A DNA stretch of 64,000 bases, taken from the NCBI GenBank assembly GCA_947165145.1, contig CAMUZG010000004.1, positions 1 to 64,000 of the forward strand. The letters run 5' to 3'. The notes beneath the pieces were generated by a model that searched no databases, was not told where the DNA came from, and saw nothing but the letters and a program-made list of their open reading frames with translations. The position numbers and the translations under genes are program-made. This DNA comes from an uncultured Selenomonadales bacterium (GTDB taxonomy: Bacteria > Bacillota > Negativicutes > Selenomonadales > Selenomonadaceae). Below are positions 26,002 through 34,184 of the stretch, piece by piece (position 1 is the first letter of the stretch; the number at the start of each line of letters is the position of its first letter).

Positions 26002-26706
26002 ATGAAATGGTTGCTTCCGAACATGTGCACAGCGGCGAACTTGTTCTTCGGCATGTGCTCAATATTGGCGACATACGAAGGAAATTTCGTCCAAGCGTCG
26101 ATATTCATTCTGCTCGCATTGATAGCTGACGGTTTGGACGGACGAGTTGCCCGTGCACTCAACGCGTCGTCGGAGCTCGGTAAAGAAATGGATTCACTGT
26201 GCGACTTGGGCTCATTCGGCGTGGCACCTGCATTTTTGGCTTACGCGTTCTGCATGCACAATTTCGATCTCTTCGGCAAGGTTGCGGCGATAATCTTCGC
26301 ACTGTGTGGCATGTGGCGACTTGCGCGTTTTAACGTCAACACCGGCGTCGTGCACGGCTTTTTTATGGGTCTGGCGATACCTGCGGGCGGTTGTATCATC
26401 GCGACGACGACAATGCTTTTCTCGGCAATGAACGTGCACCCCGAAGAATTCGGGCTGGTCTACCCAATCACAGTCATCATCGTCGCTTATCTGATGGTCA
26501 GCCACGTTCATTATCCCGACTTCAAAGGTGACGGCGAAAAAATTTTTCTTGCGGCTAAAATCTTCGCACTGGCACTTTTCGGCGGAATAATTTTTCTGAC
26601 GCAAACGGCAATTATCCCAGGCGTGCTCACGGCGATTTTCGCAACGTACGCGGTCTTCGGTATCGTCAATTCGCTGATAACGCTAATGACGCGCGACAAA
26701 CTCTGA
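26002..26706 (+). CDS. pssA: CDP-diacylglycerol--serine O-phosphatidyltransferase
   Basis: Makes phosphatidylserine from CDP-diacylglycerol and serine, supplying Psd encoded just upstream. The CDP-alcohol phosphotransferase signature is complete: DGLDGRVAR, then GKEMDSLCD with the Asp residues at the correct spacing. Six or more hydrophobic segments run through the 234 residues. ATG 26002 has AGGTGG (25991-25996), which overlaps the psd stop codon, giving tight coupling; an in-frame GTG at 25993 lies within that ribosome site and is less likely. A terminator follows. Confidence 0.94.
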   Translation: MKWLLPNMCTAANLFFGMCSILATYEGNFVQASIFILLALIADGLDGRVARALNASSELGKEMDSLCDLGSFGVAPAFLAYAFCMHNFDLFGKVAAIIFALCGMWRLARFNVNTGVVHGFFMGLAIPAGGCIIATTTMLFSAMNVHPEEFGLVYPITVIIVAYLMVSHVHYPDFKGDGEKIFLAAKIFALALFGGIIFLTQTAIIPGVLTAIFATYAVFGIVNSLITLMTRDKL

Positions 26707-26736
26707 CAACGAAAAACTTCAATCCGAAATCACACG

Positions 26737-26764
26737 ACGCGCAAAAAATAAAGCGCGTTTTTTT
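26737..26764 (+). terminator. Terminator after psd-pssA
   Basis: ACGCGC pairs with GCGCGT around an A-rich 10-nt loop, then a run of T. Confidence 0.75.
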
Positions 26765-26765
26765 C

Positions 26766-26794
26766 TTGCGTAAATTTGTAAATGAATTTATAAT
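26766..26794 (+). promoter_or_regulatory. Promoter of proB
   Basis: TTGCGT (26766-26771), 17-bp spacer, TATAAT (26789-26794), directly after the previous terminator. Confidence 0.7.
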
Positions 26795-26818
26795 GAAAGC
26801 AAAAAGGACGTGATTAAC

Positions 26819-27622
26819 TTGAGTACTGCGCGAGAAGCTTTGACACGAGCACGACGAATCGTTATCAAAGTGGGCACGAGCACATTGGCGCACGCCGAAA
26901 GCGGCAAGCTGAATCTTTACAAAATCGAACATCTCGTTCGTGAGATAACCGACCTGCACAACGCGGGCAAAGAAATTATTTTCGTGAGCTCTGGCGCAAT
27001 CGCGGCGGGCATGAACAAACTCGGCATCAAAACCAAACCGCAGACCATTCCCGAAAATCAAGCGTTGGCGGCAATCGGTCAAGGCGTCCTCATGCACATT
27101 TACGAAAAATTTTTCGCGGAATACGGGCAGACAATCGGGCAAGTCCTTCTGACTAAAGAAAACGCCGTCGACGAACACGCTCGCGAAAATTCCCGCAACT
27201 CCTTGAACGCAATCCTCGACATGGGCGTTATCCCCGTCATCAACGAGAACGACGCTGTAGGCGTGGACGAAATCCGAATCGGCGACAACGACAATTTATC
27301 CGCAATCGTCGCGGCGATGGTCAACGCTGAAGTTCTAATCATTTTGAGCGACATTGACGGGCTGTACGACGGCAATCCCAAACTCGACAACTCTGCGCGG
27401 CTTATCGATGAAGTCACGGAGATTGACGCGGAGATTGAACGAATCGCGGGCGGCGCAGGTACAACGCTCGGCACGGGCGGCATGTTCACGAAAATTCAAG
27501 CGGCAAAGTTAGCGACTGCAAACGGCGTGACAATGCTCATCATCAACGGCGCAACTAACGGCAATCTTCGACGCGTACTGAACGGCGAAAACATCGGCAC
27601 GATTTTTCCAAGGAGGAATTAA
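26819..27622 (+). CDS. proB: Glutamate 5-kinase (short form, no PUA domain)
   Basis: First step of proline synthesis: phosphorylates glutamate to glutamyl-5-phosphate. The amino-acid kinase fold is clear: RRIVIKVGTSTLAH, IIFVSSGAIAAGMNKLG, VIPVINENDAVGVDEIRIGD, ILSDIDGLYDGNPK and GTGGMFTKIQAAKLA. At 267 residues it ends after the kinase domain, so the PUA RNA-binding-like domain of the E. coli enzyme is absent, as in many Firmicutes. The start is TTG 26819, 10 bp after AAGGA; the in-frame GTG at 26810 is too close. proA is separated from it by two unrelated genes. Confidence 0.93.
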   Translation: MSTAREALTRARRIVIKVGTSTLAHAESGKLNLYKIEHLVREITDLHNAGKEIIFVSSGAIAAGMNKLGIKTKPQTIPENQALAAIGQGVLMHIYEKFFAEYGQTIGQVLLTKENAVDEHARENSRNSLNAILDMGVIPVINENDAVGVDEIRIGDNDNLSAIVAAMVNAEVLIILSDIDGLYDGNPKLDNSARLIDEVTEIDAEIERIAGGAGTTLGTGGMFTKIQAAKLATANGVTMLIINGATNGNLRRVLNGENIGTIFPRRN

Positions 27623-27623
27623 A

Positions 27624-28976
27624 ATGTTCAAGAAATTTTCGCGAATCCTCATGAGCTCAGCGTTTGCTGTCGGATTGATGTTCACGCCGATTTATAACGC
27701 TCAATCCGTCGCTCAAGCCGCACTCGCAATCCAAGACAATCGCGCCGCCGCTGACTATTGGACAAGCAAAAATTCTTCGGGCAATGCCGTTCAAGTCGCC
27801 GCGTCCGATTTGGAAATGCTCAACCTGCAAATTCGCCAAAAAAGTTCTGGAGCAATCGTCGACCTCGCCGCGTATCCCGAAAAAGTTTATCCGCAGTGGA
27901 TTAAAGGCAAGCTTACTTCGACAATGACGCTCGGCGGTTTCGACAAGGCTGAAGTTCCCGCGCTTTTCAAAGATGCCGCGCCGCTCACGGAGTTCAGTTT
28001 CGTTCAGGCGAAAAAAAATTGCGGGCTCGACGTAGTTCCTGCCGTCTGCACAGTTCGTTACGCTTTAACGATTGACCGCACGAACATCAGACTTCTGCCC
28101 GAAGATGACGGCTGGTTCGAGAGCAAGGACGACACTTACAGCGACAAATTGCAGGCGACTGCGCTTGACCCGTGCGAACCCGTCGTTGTTCTCGTCGACA
28201 GCCAAGATAAAAAATTTGTCTTCGTCGAATCGCGCACGGCTTCAGGTTGGGTCAAGCCCGATAAGCTCGCCTTCACCGACAAAACAACTTGGCTCAAGTA
28301 CGTCGCGCCGAAAAATTATTTGACAATCCTCGCAAGCCGCAAGACAATTCCCCAAGGCAAAGCGTTCTTCCAAATGGGTGGCAAAGTTCTGCTCCGCGCC
28401 GTCGACATTCAAAAAGATAACTCGTGGGCGATTTACATGCCGTCGATTGACGCGAACGGTACAATCATTGAGCAAGGCTTGAACGTCGCGAACGATAACA
28501 ACGTCGTCAAAGGTGCGCTCCCCGTCACCGAAAATAACATCATCAAGCAAGCATTCCGTTTCCTCGGCGAAGGTAGCAACCCTGGCGGTCTGTCGAACAA
28601 CGTCGATAACGCAAGCTTCGTGCAGGACGTTTATCGCAGCGTCGGAATCGAATTGCCCAGCGACATCGCCAAGCAAGAAAAAGTTATGGCGCGTTCAATT
28701 TCTCTCAAAGGCATGAACCGTGAGCAACGTCTTGATATTTTGAAAAAGTCCAAAGCCGGCTCGTTACTGTTCGCGCCCGACCACGTGATGATTTATCTCG
28801 GCACCGACGATAAAGGCGAACCGCTTGCAATTCACGCGATAGGCAGTTACTTCACGTTCGAGGACGGCAAGACCGTTCAGCGTAACGTTCGCAAAGTTGT
28901 CGTCAGCGATTTGCATTTCATGAGCCGCGATAAAGTTGAGATGATTGACAGGATTACGAGCATCGGCAATTTTTAA
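27624..28976 (+). CDS. Exported SH3b + NlpC/P60-like protein lacking the catalytic cysteine
   Basis: A 450-residue protein with a signal peptide (about 1-33, ending AQAAL), an N-terminal stabilising domain, SH3b-like strands (about 150-285: TIDRTNIRLLPEDDGWFESK, VESRTASGWVKPDKLAFTD), and a C-terminal NlpC/P60 fold. Such proteins cleave D-Glu-diamino-acid bonds in peptidoglycan. Here the catalytic DCSGFV motif reads DNASFV (328-333), so the Cys is Asn329, while the later His is kept (PDHVMIYLG, H387). It is therefore likely a wall-binding pseudo-enzyme. The ATG has AAGGAGG upstream and lies 1 bp after proB. Confidence 0.82.
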   Translation: MFKKFSRILMSSAFAVGLMFTPIYNAQSVAQAALAIQDNRAAADYWTSKNSSGNAVQVAASDLEMLNLQIRQKSSGAIVDLAAYPEKVYPQWIKGKLTSTMTLGGFDKAEVPALFKDAAPLTEFSFVQAKKNCGLDVVPAVCTVRYALTIDRTNIRLLPEDDGWFESKDDTYSDKLQATALDPCEPVVVLVDSQDKKFVFVESRTASGWVKPDKLAFTDKTTWLKYVAPKNYLTILASRKTIPQGKAFFQMGGKVLLRAVDIQKDNSWAIYMPSIDANGTIIEQGLNVANDNNVVKGALPVTENNIIKQAFRFLGEGSNPGGLSNNVDNASFVQDVYRSVGIELPSDIAKQEKVMARSISLKGMNREQRLDILKKSKAGSLLFAPDHVMIYLGTDDKGEPLAIHAIGSYFTFEDGKTVQRNVRKVVVSDLHFMSRDKVEMIDRITSIGNF

Positions 28977-29024
28977 AGTCTGTCGTTGAATTTGGCAGTG
29001 ACGGTTTTAAGTTTACAAACACAA

Positions 29025-29054
29025 TTTAAATGGACAAACTTTAAATGGACAAAC
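29025..29054 (+). repeat. 15-bp tandem duplication across a start codon
   Basis: TTTAAATGGACAAAC occurs twice in direct succession (29025-29039, 29040-29054). The second copy holds the MATE gene ATG. The first gives an ATG followed by three codons and TAA. Confidence 0.9.
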
Positions 29055-30814
29055 AAGACAAGTTAATCGCGACACTGTTCAAGGACACCACGATAATTTT
29101 TTTCCTGTCCTTCATCGCAACGACAATCGGCAGCATAATCGACGGAATGATTACGTCGAACTTGCTCGGCACGTCGTCAATCGCGGCGTTCGGCTTGACG
29201 TTGCCCTATCAAAAATTTGCGTTCATCTTCCCCGCAATCATCGCGCTCGGTATGCAAATTCTCTGCGGTCAAAGTCTCGGCAAAGGCGATTTGCGCGAGG
29301 CGAACGGAATTTTTTCGTTGACGGTGATTGCGGGGCTCGTCGTAGCGTTTATCATGATGATTGTCACGTTCCTTTTCACCGAAGAACTTTCAATGATTCT
29401 CGGCGTTGACAGGGAACAAGCTCAACTTTTCGCGCTGACGATTGAATACATCGAACCCTCCGCGCTCAGCTTACCGGCAATAGCATTGACCAGAATTTTA
29501 ACACCGATAATGCAACTCGACAGCGACAGATCCCGCGCGGTAATTTCGGTTGTGGCGTTGAGTTTTTCCAACATCATCTTCGACTTGATAAGCGTTTACG
29601 TGTTCGACGCGGGACTTTGGGGCATCGGGCTCGCTACTACGCTGAGTTATTGGCTGTCGGCGGGAATCTTGTTCTTGCACTTTTTGAAAAAGGACGCAAG
29701 CTTTACGTTCGTCCGCGACACAATCAGCATCAAATTTATGCGCGAAATGATTTTGAACGGCTCCGTAACAACGTTCGGCATGGGCGCAAATGTGTTGAGA
29801 ATATCGGCTTTAAATCGTGTGGCGTTGGCGACGGCGGGCGAAAATGCTCTCGGTGCTTACGTCATCGTTGAAAATTTTATAAGTATGCTTCAGTCCGTGC
29901 CTAAATCTTTCAGCTCGTCAGTACAGATGATTGGCGGCATTCTTGTCGGTGAACGCGACAAAAATTCTCTGCGGCGGCTGATTGTCATCGCGCTGAAATA
30001 TTCGCTCGTTTCTATCGTGGCGGTTGCGCTGATAATTCTTTTCGGCGGTGCGGCATTAATCGCCGACATTTACACTCAAGAAGACGCCGCGCAGGTTCAG
30101 TTTATGGCGGAAGAAGGAATTATTTTCGCAACGCTGGGCTTGCCGATTTACACGATAATTTTCGTCTTTCACTACCTTTATCAAGCTTGCGGTCGATTTA
30201 AGCTCTCAAACTTTTTTGCCGTGGCGAACAATTTCCTGTTCATCGTGCCGATTGCTTTGTTCTTGGTGCCGATTTACGGAATCATGGGACTGTGGCTGTC
30301 GTTCCTGCTGAGTCGAGTTGTCGGCGTGCTTGCGATATTCGTCATAACTTGTTGGCATTGCAAACGGATAACTTTCAACGTTGAAGATTATCTGCTCTTG
30401 CCCGAAGATTTCGACGTGCCCGAAGACAGTCAGCTTGATATAACCGTCACGTCCAAAGATGAAGTCTTGGGCTTGTCGGAGCGTGCGCAAAGTTTCTGTG
30501 CGGCTCAAGGTATTGACGATAAGCGCAGCATGTTCGCGGGCATTTATATCGAAGAGATGGCTGGCAACATCGTCGATTACGGTTTCAACGACGGCAAGAA
30601 ACATTTCGTCGACGTGCGTGTCATCGTCAACGGCTCGCAGGTGATTATCAGAATTCGCGACGACTGCCGCGCCTTCGACCCAAAAAAGTGGGTACAGATT
30701 AACAACCCCGAAGACCCCTCGTCGCACATCGGTATACGGCTCGTGCGGAAGATTGCCACTGAATTCAGGTATGTTAACGTTTTAAAGCTCAACAACTTAA
30801 CCGTAAAAATTTAA
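29045..30814 (+). CDS. MATE family transporter fused to a C-terminal GHKL (RsbW-like) ATPase domain
   Basis: Residues 1-450 form the twelve-segment MATE exporter fold (for example AFIFPAIIALGMQILCGQSL and GLWGIGLATTLSYWLSAGIL). Residues about 462-589 are a histidine-kinase-type ATPase domain as in anti-sigma kinases: FAGIYIEEMAGNIVDYGFND (N box), VIIRIRDDCRAFDP (G1 box) and HIGIRLVRKIATEF (G2 box). The transported compound is unknown; the ATPase domain may couple transport to a partner protein or phosphorylate an antagonist. No clear ribosome site precedes the ATG, which lies in a 15-bp tandem duplication. proA follows after 12 bp. Confidence 0.85.
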   Translation: MDKQDKLIATLFKDTTIIFFLSFIATTIGSIIDGMITSNLLGTSSIAAFGLTLPYQKFAFIFPAIIALGMQILCGQSLGKGDLREANGIFSLTVIAGLVVAFIMMIVTFLFTEELSMILGVDREQAQLFALTIEYIEPSALSLPAIALTRILTPIMQLDSDRSRAVISVVALSFSNIIFDLISVYVFDAGLWGIGLATTLSYWLSAGILFLHFLKKDASFTFVRDTISIKFMREMILNGSVTTFGMGANVLRISALNRVALATAGENALGAYVIVENFISMLQSVPKSFSSSVQMIGGILVGERDKNSLRRLIVIALKYSLVSIVAVALIILFGGAALIADIYTQEDAAQVQFMAEEGIIFATLGLPIYTIIFVFHYLYQACGRFKLSNFFAVANNFLFIVPIALFLVPIYGIMGLWLSFLLSRVVGVLAIFVITCWHCKRITFNVEDYLLLPEDFDVPEDSQLDITVTSKDEVLGLSERAQSFCAAQGIDDKRSMFAGIYIEEMAGNIVDYGFNDGKKHFVDVRVIVNGSQVIIRIRDDCRAFDPKKWVQINNPEDPSSHIGIRLVRKIATEFRYVNVLKLNNLTVKI

Positions 30815-30826
30815 GGAGTGATTTCA

Positions 30827-32080
30827 ATGTTCATGAAGGATCATGTTACAAAACAAGCAAGACGCGCCAAAGAAGCCTCACGAAAATTGGCGTGGATTCC
30901 CGTTGAAGTTCGTAACGTCGCGTTGTCGGCAATGGCTGATGCTCTCGAAGCGCGGCAAGATGAAATTCTCGAAGCAAACGTCAAAGAAGTCGAAGCGGCT
31001 CGTGCGAAGTCCACGCGCCCGAATATGATTGACCGATTGATTTTGACGCCCAAACGTATCGCGGACATGGCGGAAGGCATTCGGCAAGTCGTCAAGCTCG
31101 ACGACCCGATAGGCAAATTTGATTTTGAAGTCACGAGACCGAACGGCTTGAAACTTCAGCGTGTACGCGTTCCCTTCGGCGTTGTCGGAATTATCTACGA
31201 AGCGCGACCGAACGTCACGGCGGACGCAATCGCTCTGTGCATAAAGTCCGGCAATGCTTGTGTCCTGCGCGGCGGCTCGGAAGCTGTTCGCACGAACAAA
31301 AAAATTGTCGACATCATGCGTGACGCGGCGGCAGCAAACGGCATTCCCGCGACGGCGATTGAATTTATCGGCATACTCGACCGCGACGCTGTTGTCGTGA
31401 TGTGCAGATTGCGCAAGCTCATCGACGTGATTATTCCTCGCGGCGGCGCAGGCTTGATTACACGCGTCATTGAGCACAGCACGGTTCCCGTCATCGAGAC
31501 AGGCACGGGCGTTTGTCACACGTTCGTCGACAAAACCGCTGACCTCGAAATGGCATTGAAAATTTGCATGAACGCCAAAACGTCGCGTCCGTCCGTCTGC
31601 AACGCAATGGAAACAATGCTGATTCACAAGGACATTGCCGAAGAATTTTTGCCGAAAGTTGCGCGTGCGATGATTGACGCAAAAGTTGAACTGCGCGGCG
31701 ACGAGGCTTGTCGAAAAATTTTCCCCGACATGAAAGTTGCTGACGAGACCGATTGGTCGACCGAGTACAACGATTTGATTCTCTCCGTGAAAATTGTTGA
31801 CGACGTGGACGCGGCGATTGACCATATCAACCAATACGGCACGGCGCATTCCGATTCAATCGTCACCCGCGACGCTAATAACGCCAAAAAGTTCACGCAA
31901 CTCGTTGATTCGGCTGATGTTTACGTCAACGCCTCGACGCGCTTCACTGATGGCTTTGAATTCGGATTCGGCGCGGAAATCGGTATCAGTACGCAGAAAA
32001 TGCACGCTCGCGGACCGATGGGGCTTGAGGCTTTGACCACGACGAAATATATCGTTGTCGGCGACGGACAAATTCGCTGA
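30827..32080 (+). CDS. proA: Gamma-glutamyl phosphate reductase
   Basis: Second step of proline synthesis: NADPH-dependent reduction of glutamyl-5-phosphate to the semialdehyde. Diagnostic stretches include PFGVVGIIYEARPNVTADAI, VLRGGSEAVRTN, IIPRGGAGLI, the catalytic-Cys region KTSRPSVCNAMETMLIH, and the end GFEFGFGAEIGISTQKMHAR. The length is 417 residues. ATG 30827 has AAGGAGTG at good spacing; upstream GTG 30818 sits in that site. Its stop codon overlaps the ATG of the next small gene (TGATG). Confidence 0.96.
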   Translation: MFMKDHVTKQARRAKEASRKLAWIPVEVRNVALSAMADALEARQDEILEANVKEVEAARAKSTRPNMIDRLILTPKRIADMAEGIRQVVKLDDPIGKFDFEVTRPNGLKLQRVRVPFGVVGIIYEARPNVTADAIALCIKSGNACVLRGGSEAVRTNKKIVDIMRDAAAANGIPATAIEFIGILDRDAVVVMCRLRKLIDVIIPRGGAGLITRVIEHSTVPVIETGTGVCHTFVDKTADLEMALKICMNAKTSRPSVCNAMETMLIHKDIAEEFLPKVARAMIDAKVELRGDEACRKIFPDMKVADETDWSTEYNDLILSVKIVDDVDAAIDHINQYGTAHSDSIVTRDANNAKKFTQLVDSADVYVNASTRFTDGFEFGFGAEIGISTQKMHARGPMGLEALTTTKYIVVGDGQIR

Positions 32081-32352
32081 TGATTCGCGCTTACTGCCGC
32101 ACGCTGAGGAACTACCTGCGCACGCCGAAAGCTCAACACGACTTAAAAGACTACGCCCGTGGCAACGTGACGTTGCATACTGTTGGTTTGTCCCGCAACG
32201 TTTCAACTGTCGATAAACTTCGCGCTTACTGCCGCACGCTGAGGAACTACCTGCGCACGCCGAAAGCTCAACACGACTTAAAAGACTACGCCCGTGCTTT
32301 GATGATAATTTTTTCCGTAACCGCAATCATAATTTTTGTCCTGCAGAGGTGA
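32080..32352 (+). CDS. Small membrane protein with an internal in-frame duplication (90 aa)
   Basis: No family recognised. The frame starts at an ATG overlapping the proA stop and ends just before nadD. A 26-residue block (RAYCRTLRNYLRTPKAQHDL plus KDYAR) is present twice, separated by 19 residues encoded by a palindromic repeat copy and flanking DNA. The C-terminal LMIIFSVTAIIIFVLQ is a membrane anchor. Removing one 135-bp unit would leave a plausible 45-residue ancestor with the same ends, so the duplication looks recent. Whether the longer form is functional is unknown. Confidence 0.6.
   Translation: MIRAYCRTLRNYLRTPKAQHDLKDYARGNVTLHTVGLSRNVSTVDKLRAYCRTLRNYLRTPKAQHDLKDYARALMIIFSVTAIIIFVLQR
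32084..32296 (+). repeat. Perfect 78-bp direct repeats flanking a palindromic repeat
   Basis: Copies at 32084-32161 and 32219-32296 are identical over 78 bp and separated by 57 bp that begin with the palindrome. The period is 135 bp, an exact multiple of three. Confidence 0.92.
32159..32186 (+). repeat. Palindromic repeat copy between the 78-bp repeats
   Basis: GGCAACGTGACGTTGC then ATACTGTTGG, a full palindromic core. Confidence 0.8.
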
Positions 32353-32357
32353 TTCGT

Positions 32358-32966
32358 TTGAAACTGGGGATAATGGGCGGAACTTTCGACCCGATTCACT
32401 TGGGACATTTGGCGACGGCTGAGGCTGTCCGCGAAATTTTCGCGCTCGACGAAATTTTATTCATACCCGCCGCACGTCCGCCGCACAAACTCCACAGAAC
32501 CGTCACCGACGAACATCACCGCTTGCAGATGACGATTTTGGCGACGCGTTCAAACAAATTCTTCCGCGTCTCCGACATGGAAATCAAACGCACGGGACCT
32601 TCATACACGATCGACACGATGAACGAACTGCACGCGACTTTTGGGCGCACAACGGAATTATTTTTCATAATCGGCGCGGATTCGTTGGCTGACCTGCAGA
32701 AGTGGCACGAAGCTCGCGAACTCGTTGCCAAATGTCATTTCATCGCCACGACGCGTCAAGGTGTCGACGTGGATTTTTCGGCTGTGGAAAAATTTTTCGG
32801 CGCGTCGGCAATCGAACACATTCATCGCGTCACAACGCCTGACTTTGAAATTTCTTCGACCGACATTCGCGAAAAAGTTCGGCTCAATCGTTCGATAAAA
32901 TATCTCGTGCCCGAAGTCGTCGAGGATTACATTGCGCGGGAGAAGCTTTATCGCGAACAGGATTGA
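32358..32966 (+). CDS. nadD: Nicotinate-nucleotide adenylyltransferase
   Basis: Joins nicotinate mononucleotide and ATP to form deamido-NAD. The nucleotidyltransferase signature is MGGTFDPIHLGHL near the start, followed by FIPAARPPHKLHR, FFIIGADSLADLQKWHEA, and the closing ISSTDIREKV. The length is 202 residues. TTG 32358 is chosen because AGAGGTGAT lies upstream and the in-frame GTG 32349 is within that site. It is followed by fic and yqeK; nadD-yqeK is a common Firmicute pair, here split by fic. Confidence 0.94.
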   Translation: MKLGIMGGTFDPIHLGHLATAEAVREIFALDEILFIPAARPPHKLHRTVTDEHHRLQMTILATRSNKFFRVSDMEIKRTGPSYTIDTMNELHATFGRTTELFFIIGADSLADLQKWHEARELVAKCHFIATTRQGVDVDFSAVEKFFGASAIEHIHRVTTPDFEISSTDIREKVRLNRSIKYLVPEVVEDYIAREKLYREQD

Positions 32967-32975
32967 GGCGACGAA

Positions 32976-33611
32976 ATGACTTTGCGGAACAAATTCAACA
33001 TTGAAAATCAAGTCGAGTTGGCGCGTGTCGAAGAACTGCTCAGCAAACAGCGGGCGATTGAGCTTTGGCAGAGTGATGAGCTGAAAAAATTTTCTGCGGG
33101 AACCTTCGCGACGTTGGCACATATTCACAAAAAACTTTTCGAGGAAATTTATTTCTTCGCCGGCAAAATTCGTGACGAAAACATCAGCAAAAGTCATTTC
33201 CGATTCGCGTCCGCGCTGTATCTTCGTGAAGCGGTTGCGTCGGTTGAAAAAATGCCGCAAAGCAATTTCGACGAGATAATCGCCAAATATGTCGAGATGA
33301 ACGTTGCGCATCCTTTTCGCGAAGGCAACGGGCGCAGCATGAGGCTTTGGCTTGACGACATTTTGAAACGCGAACTTGGCACGGTGATTGATTGGAGCCG
33401 CGTCGACAAAAACAATTATCTGCAGGCAATGGAGCGCAGTCCGATTAATGATTCCGAGATAAAAAAAATTCTCGCCGCGGCTTTGACGGAAAAAATTAAC
33501 GACCGCGAAATTTTCATGAAAGGTTTGGACGCCAGCTATTTCTACGAAAATTATTTTGCGTATCGTAGCGAAGATTTGCATTCAATGAGGACTTATAATC
33601 ATGACGATTGA
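32976..33611 (+). CDS. fic: Fic-domain protein adenylyltransferase (class III, self-inhibited type)
   Basis: Fic enzymes transfer AMP from ATP to hydroxyls of target proteins. The active-site loop HPFREGNGRSMR begins at His112. The C-terminal helix carries SYFYEN (187-192), matching the (S/T)xxxE(G/N) inhibitory motif in the class III position, so the enzyme is probably self-inhibited. The length is 211 residues and there is no export signal. ATG 32976 follows GAGGCGACGA. Its last 11 bp overlap the start of yqeK. Being placed between an NAD biosynthesis gene and a dinucleotide hydrolase is unusual. Confidence 0.9.
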   Translation: MTLRNKFNIENQVELARVEELLSKQRAIELWQSDELKKFSAGTFATLAHIHKKLFEEIYFFAGKIRDENISKSHFRFASALYLREAVASVEKMPQSNFDEIIAKYVEMNVAHPFREGNGRSMRLWLDDILKRELGTVIDWSRVDKNNYLQAMERSPINDSEIKKILAAALTEKINDREIFMKGLDASYFYENYFAYRSEDLHSMRTYNHDD

Positions 33612-34167
33612 ATATATGCGCCGTGAACTTCAACAGCGGCTCAAGAGAAACAGATTCGCGCACTCTGTTGGCGTAGCGTACACTGCGGTTAAACTCGCTG
33701 AACGTTTCGGCGTCGACGAGGAAAAAGCTTATATCGCGGGACTTCTGCACGATTGCGCGCGCGAATATGAAAACGACGAGATGCTTGACCAGGCAATTCG
33801 TTGGGGCATTGAAATTAACTACGTCGAACGGGAGATGCCGATTCTTCTGCATCCGTATATCGGCGCGAAAATGATTCGACCAATTTACGGCGTACGGGAC
33901 GCGGAAATTGAGCAGGCGATTTGGCGACACACAGTCGGCGCGATCGATATGACACCACTCGACAAAATAATTTACATCGCGGACATGATTGAGCCGAACA
34001 GAACTTATCCAGGCGTGGAAGAACTGCGCAATTTGGCGGAGACAGCTGAACTTGACGAAATTATGTTGACGGCACTGAGCGAGTCGATAATCTTCGTCGT
34101 GCGGAAAAATTCACTTGTGCACCCAAAAACCATCTCCGCCAGAAACTTCCTGCTGTTACAGAAATAA
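33601..34167 (+). CDS. yqeK: YqeK family HD hydrolase (symmetrical Ap4A hydrolase)
   Basis: An HD-domain protein of 188 residues. Motifs are RFAHSVGVAYTAVKLAERFG, AGLLHDCARE (the HD pair), PYIGAKMI, IWRHTVGAIDMTPLDKIIYI, and ADMIEPNRTYPGVEELR. Family members cleave Ap4A to two ADP. The start overlaps the end of fic by 11 bp, and the LCP gene follows after 17 bp. The segment nadD-yqeK-LCP-rsfS is a conserved Firmicute gene order, which supports each call. Confidence 0.93.
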   Translation: MTIEYMRRELQQRLKRNRFAHSVGVAYTAVKLAERFGVDEEKAYIAGLLHDCAREYENDEMLDQAIRWGIEINYVEREMPILLHPYIGAKMIRPIYGVRDAEIEQAIWRHTVGAIDMTPLDKIIYIADMIEPNRTYPGVEELRNLAETAELDEIMLTALSESIIFVVRKNSLVHPKTISARNFLLLQK

Positions 34168-34184
34168 AAGTGAGCGGAACCTTT

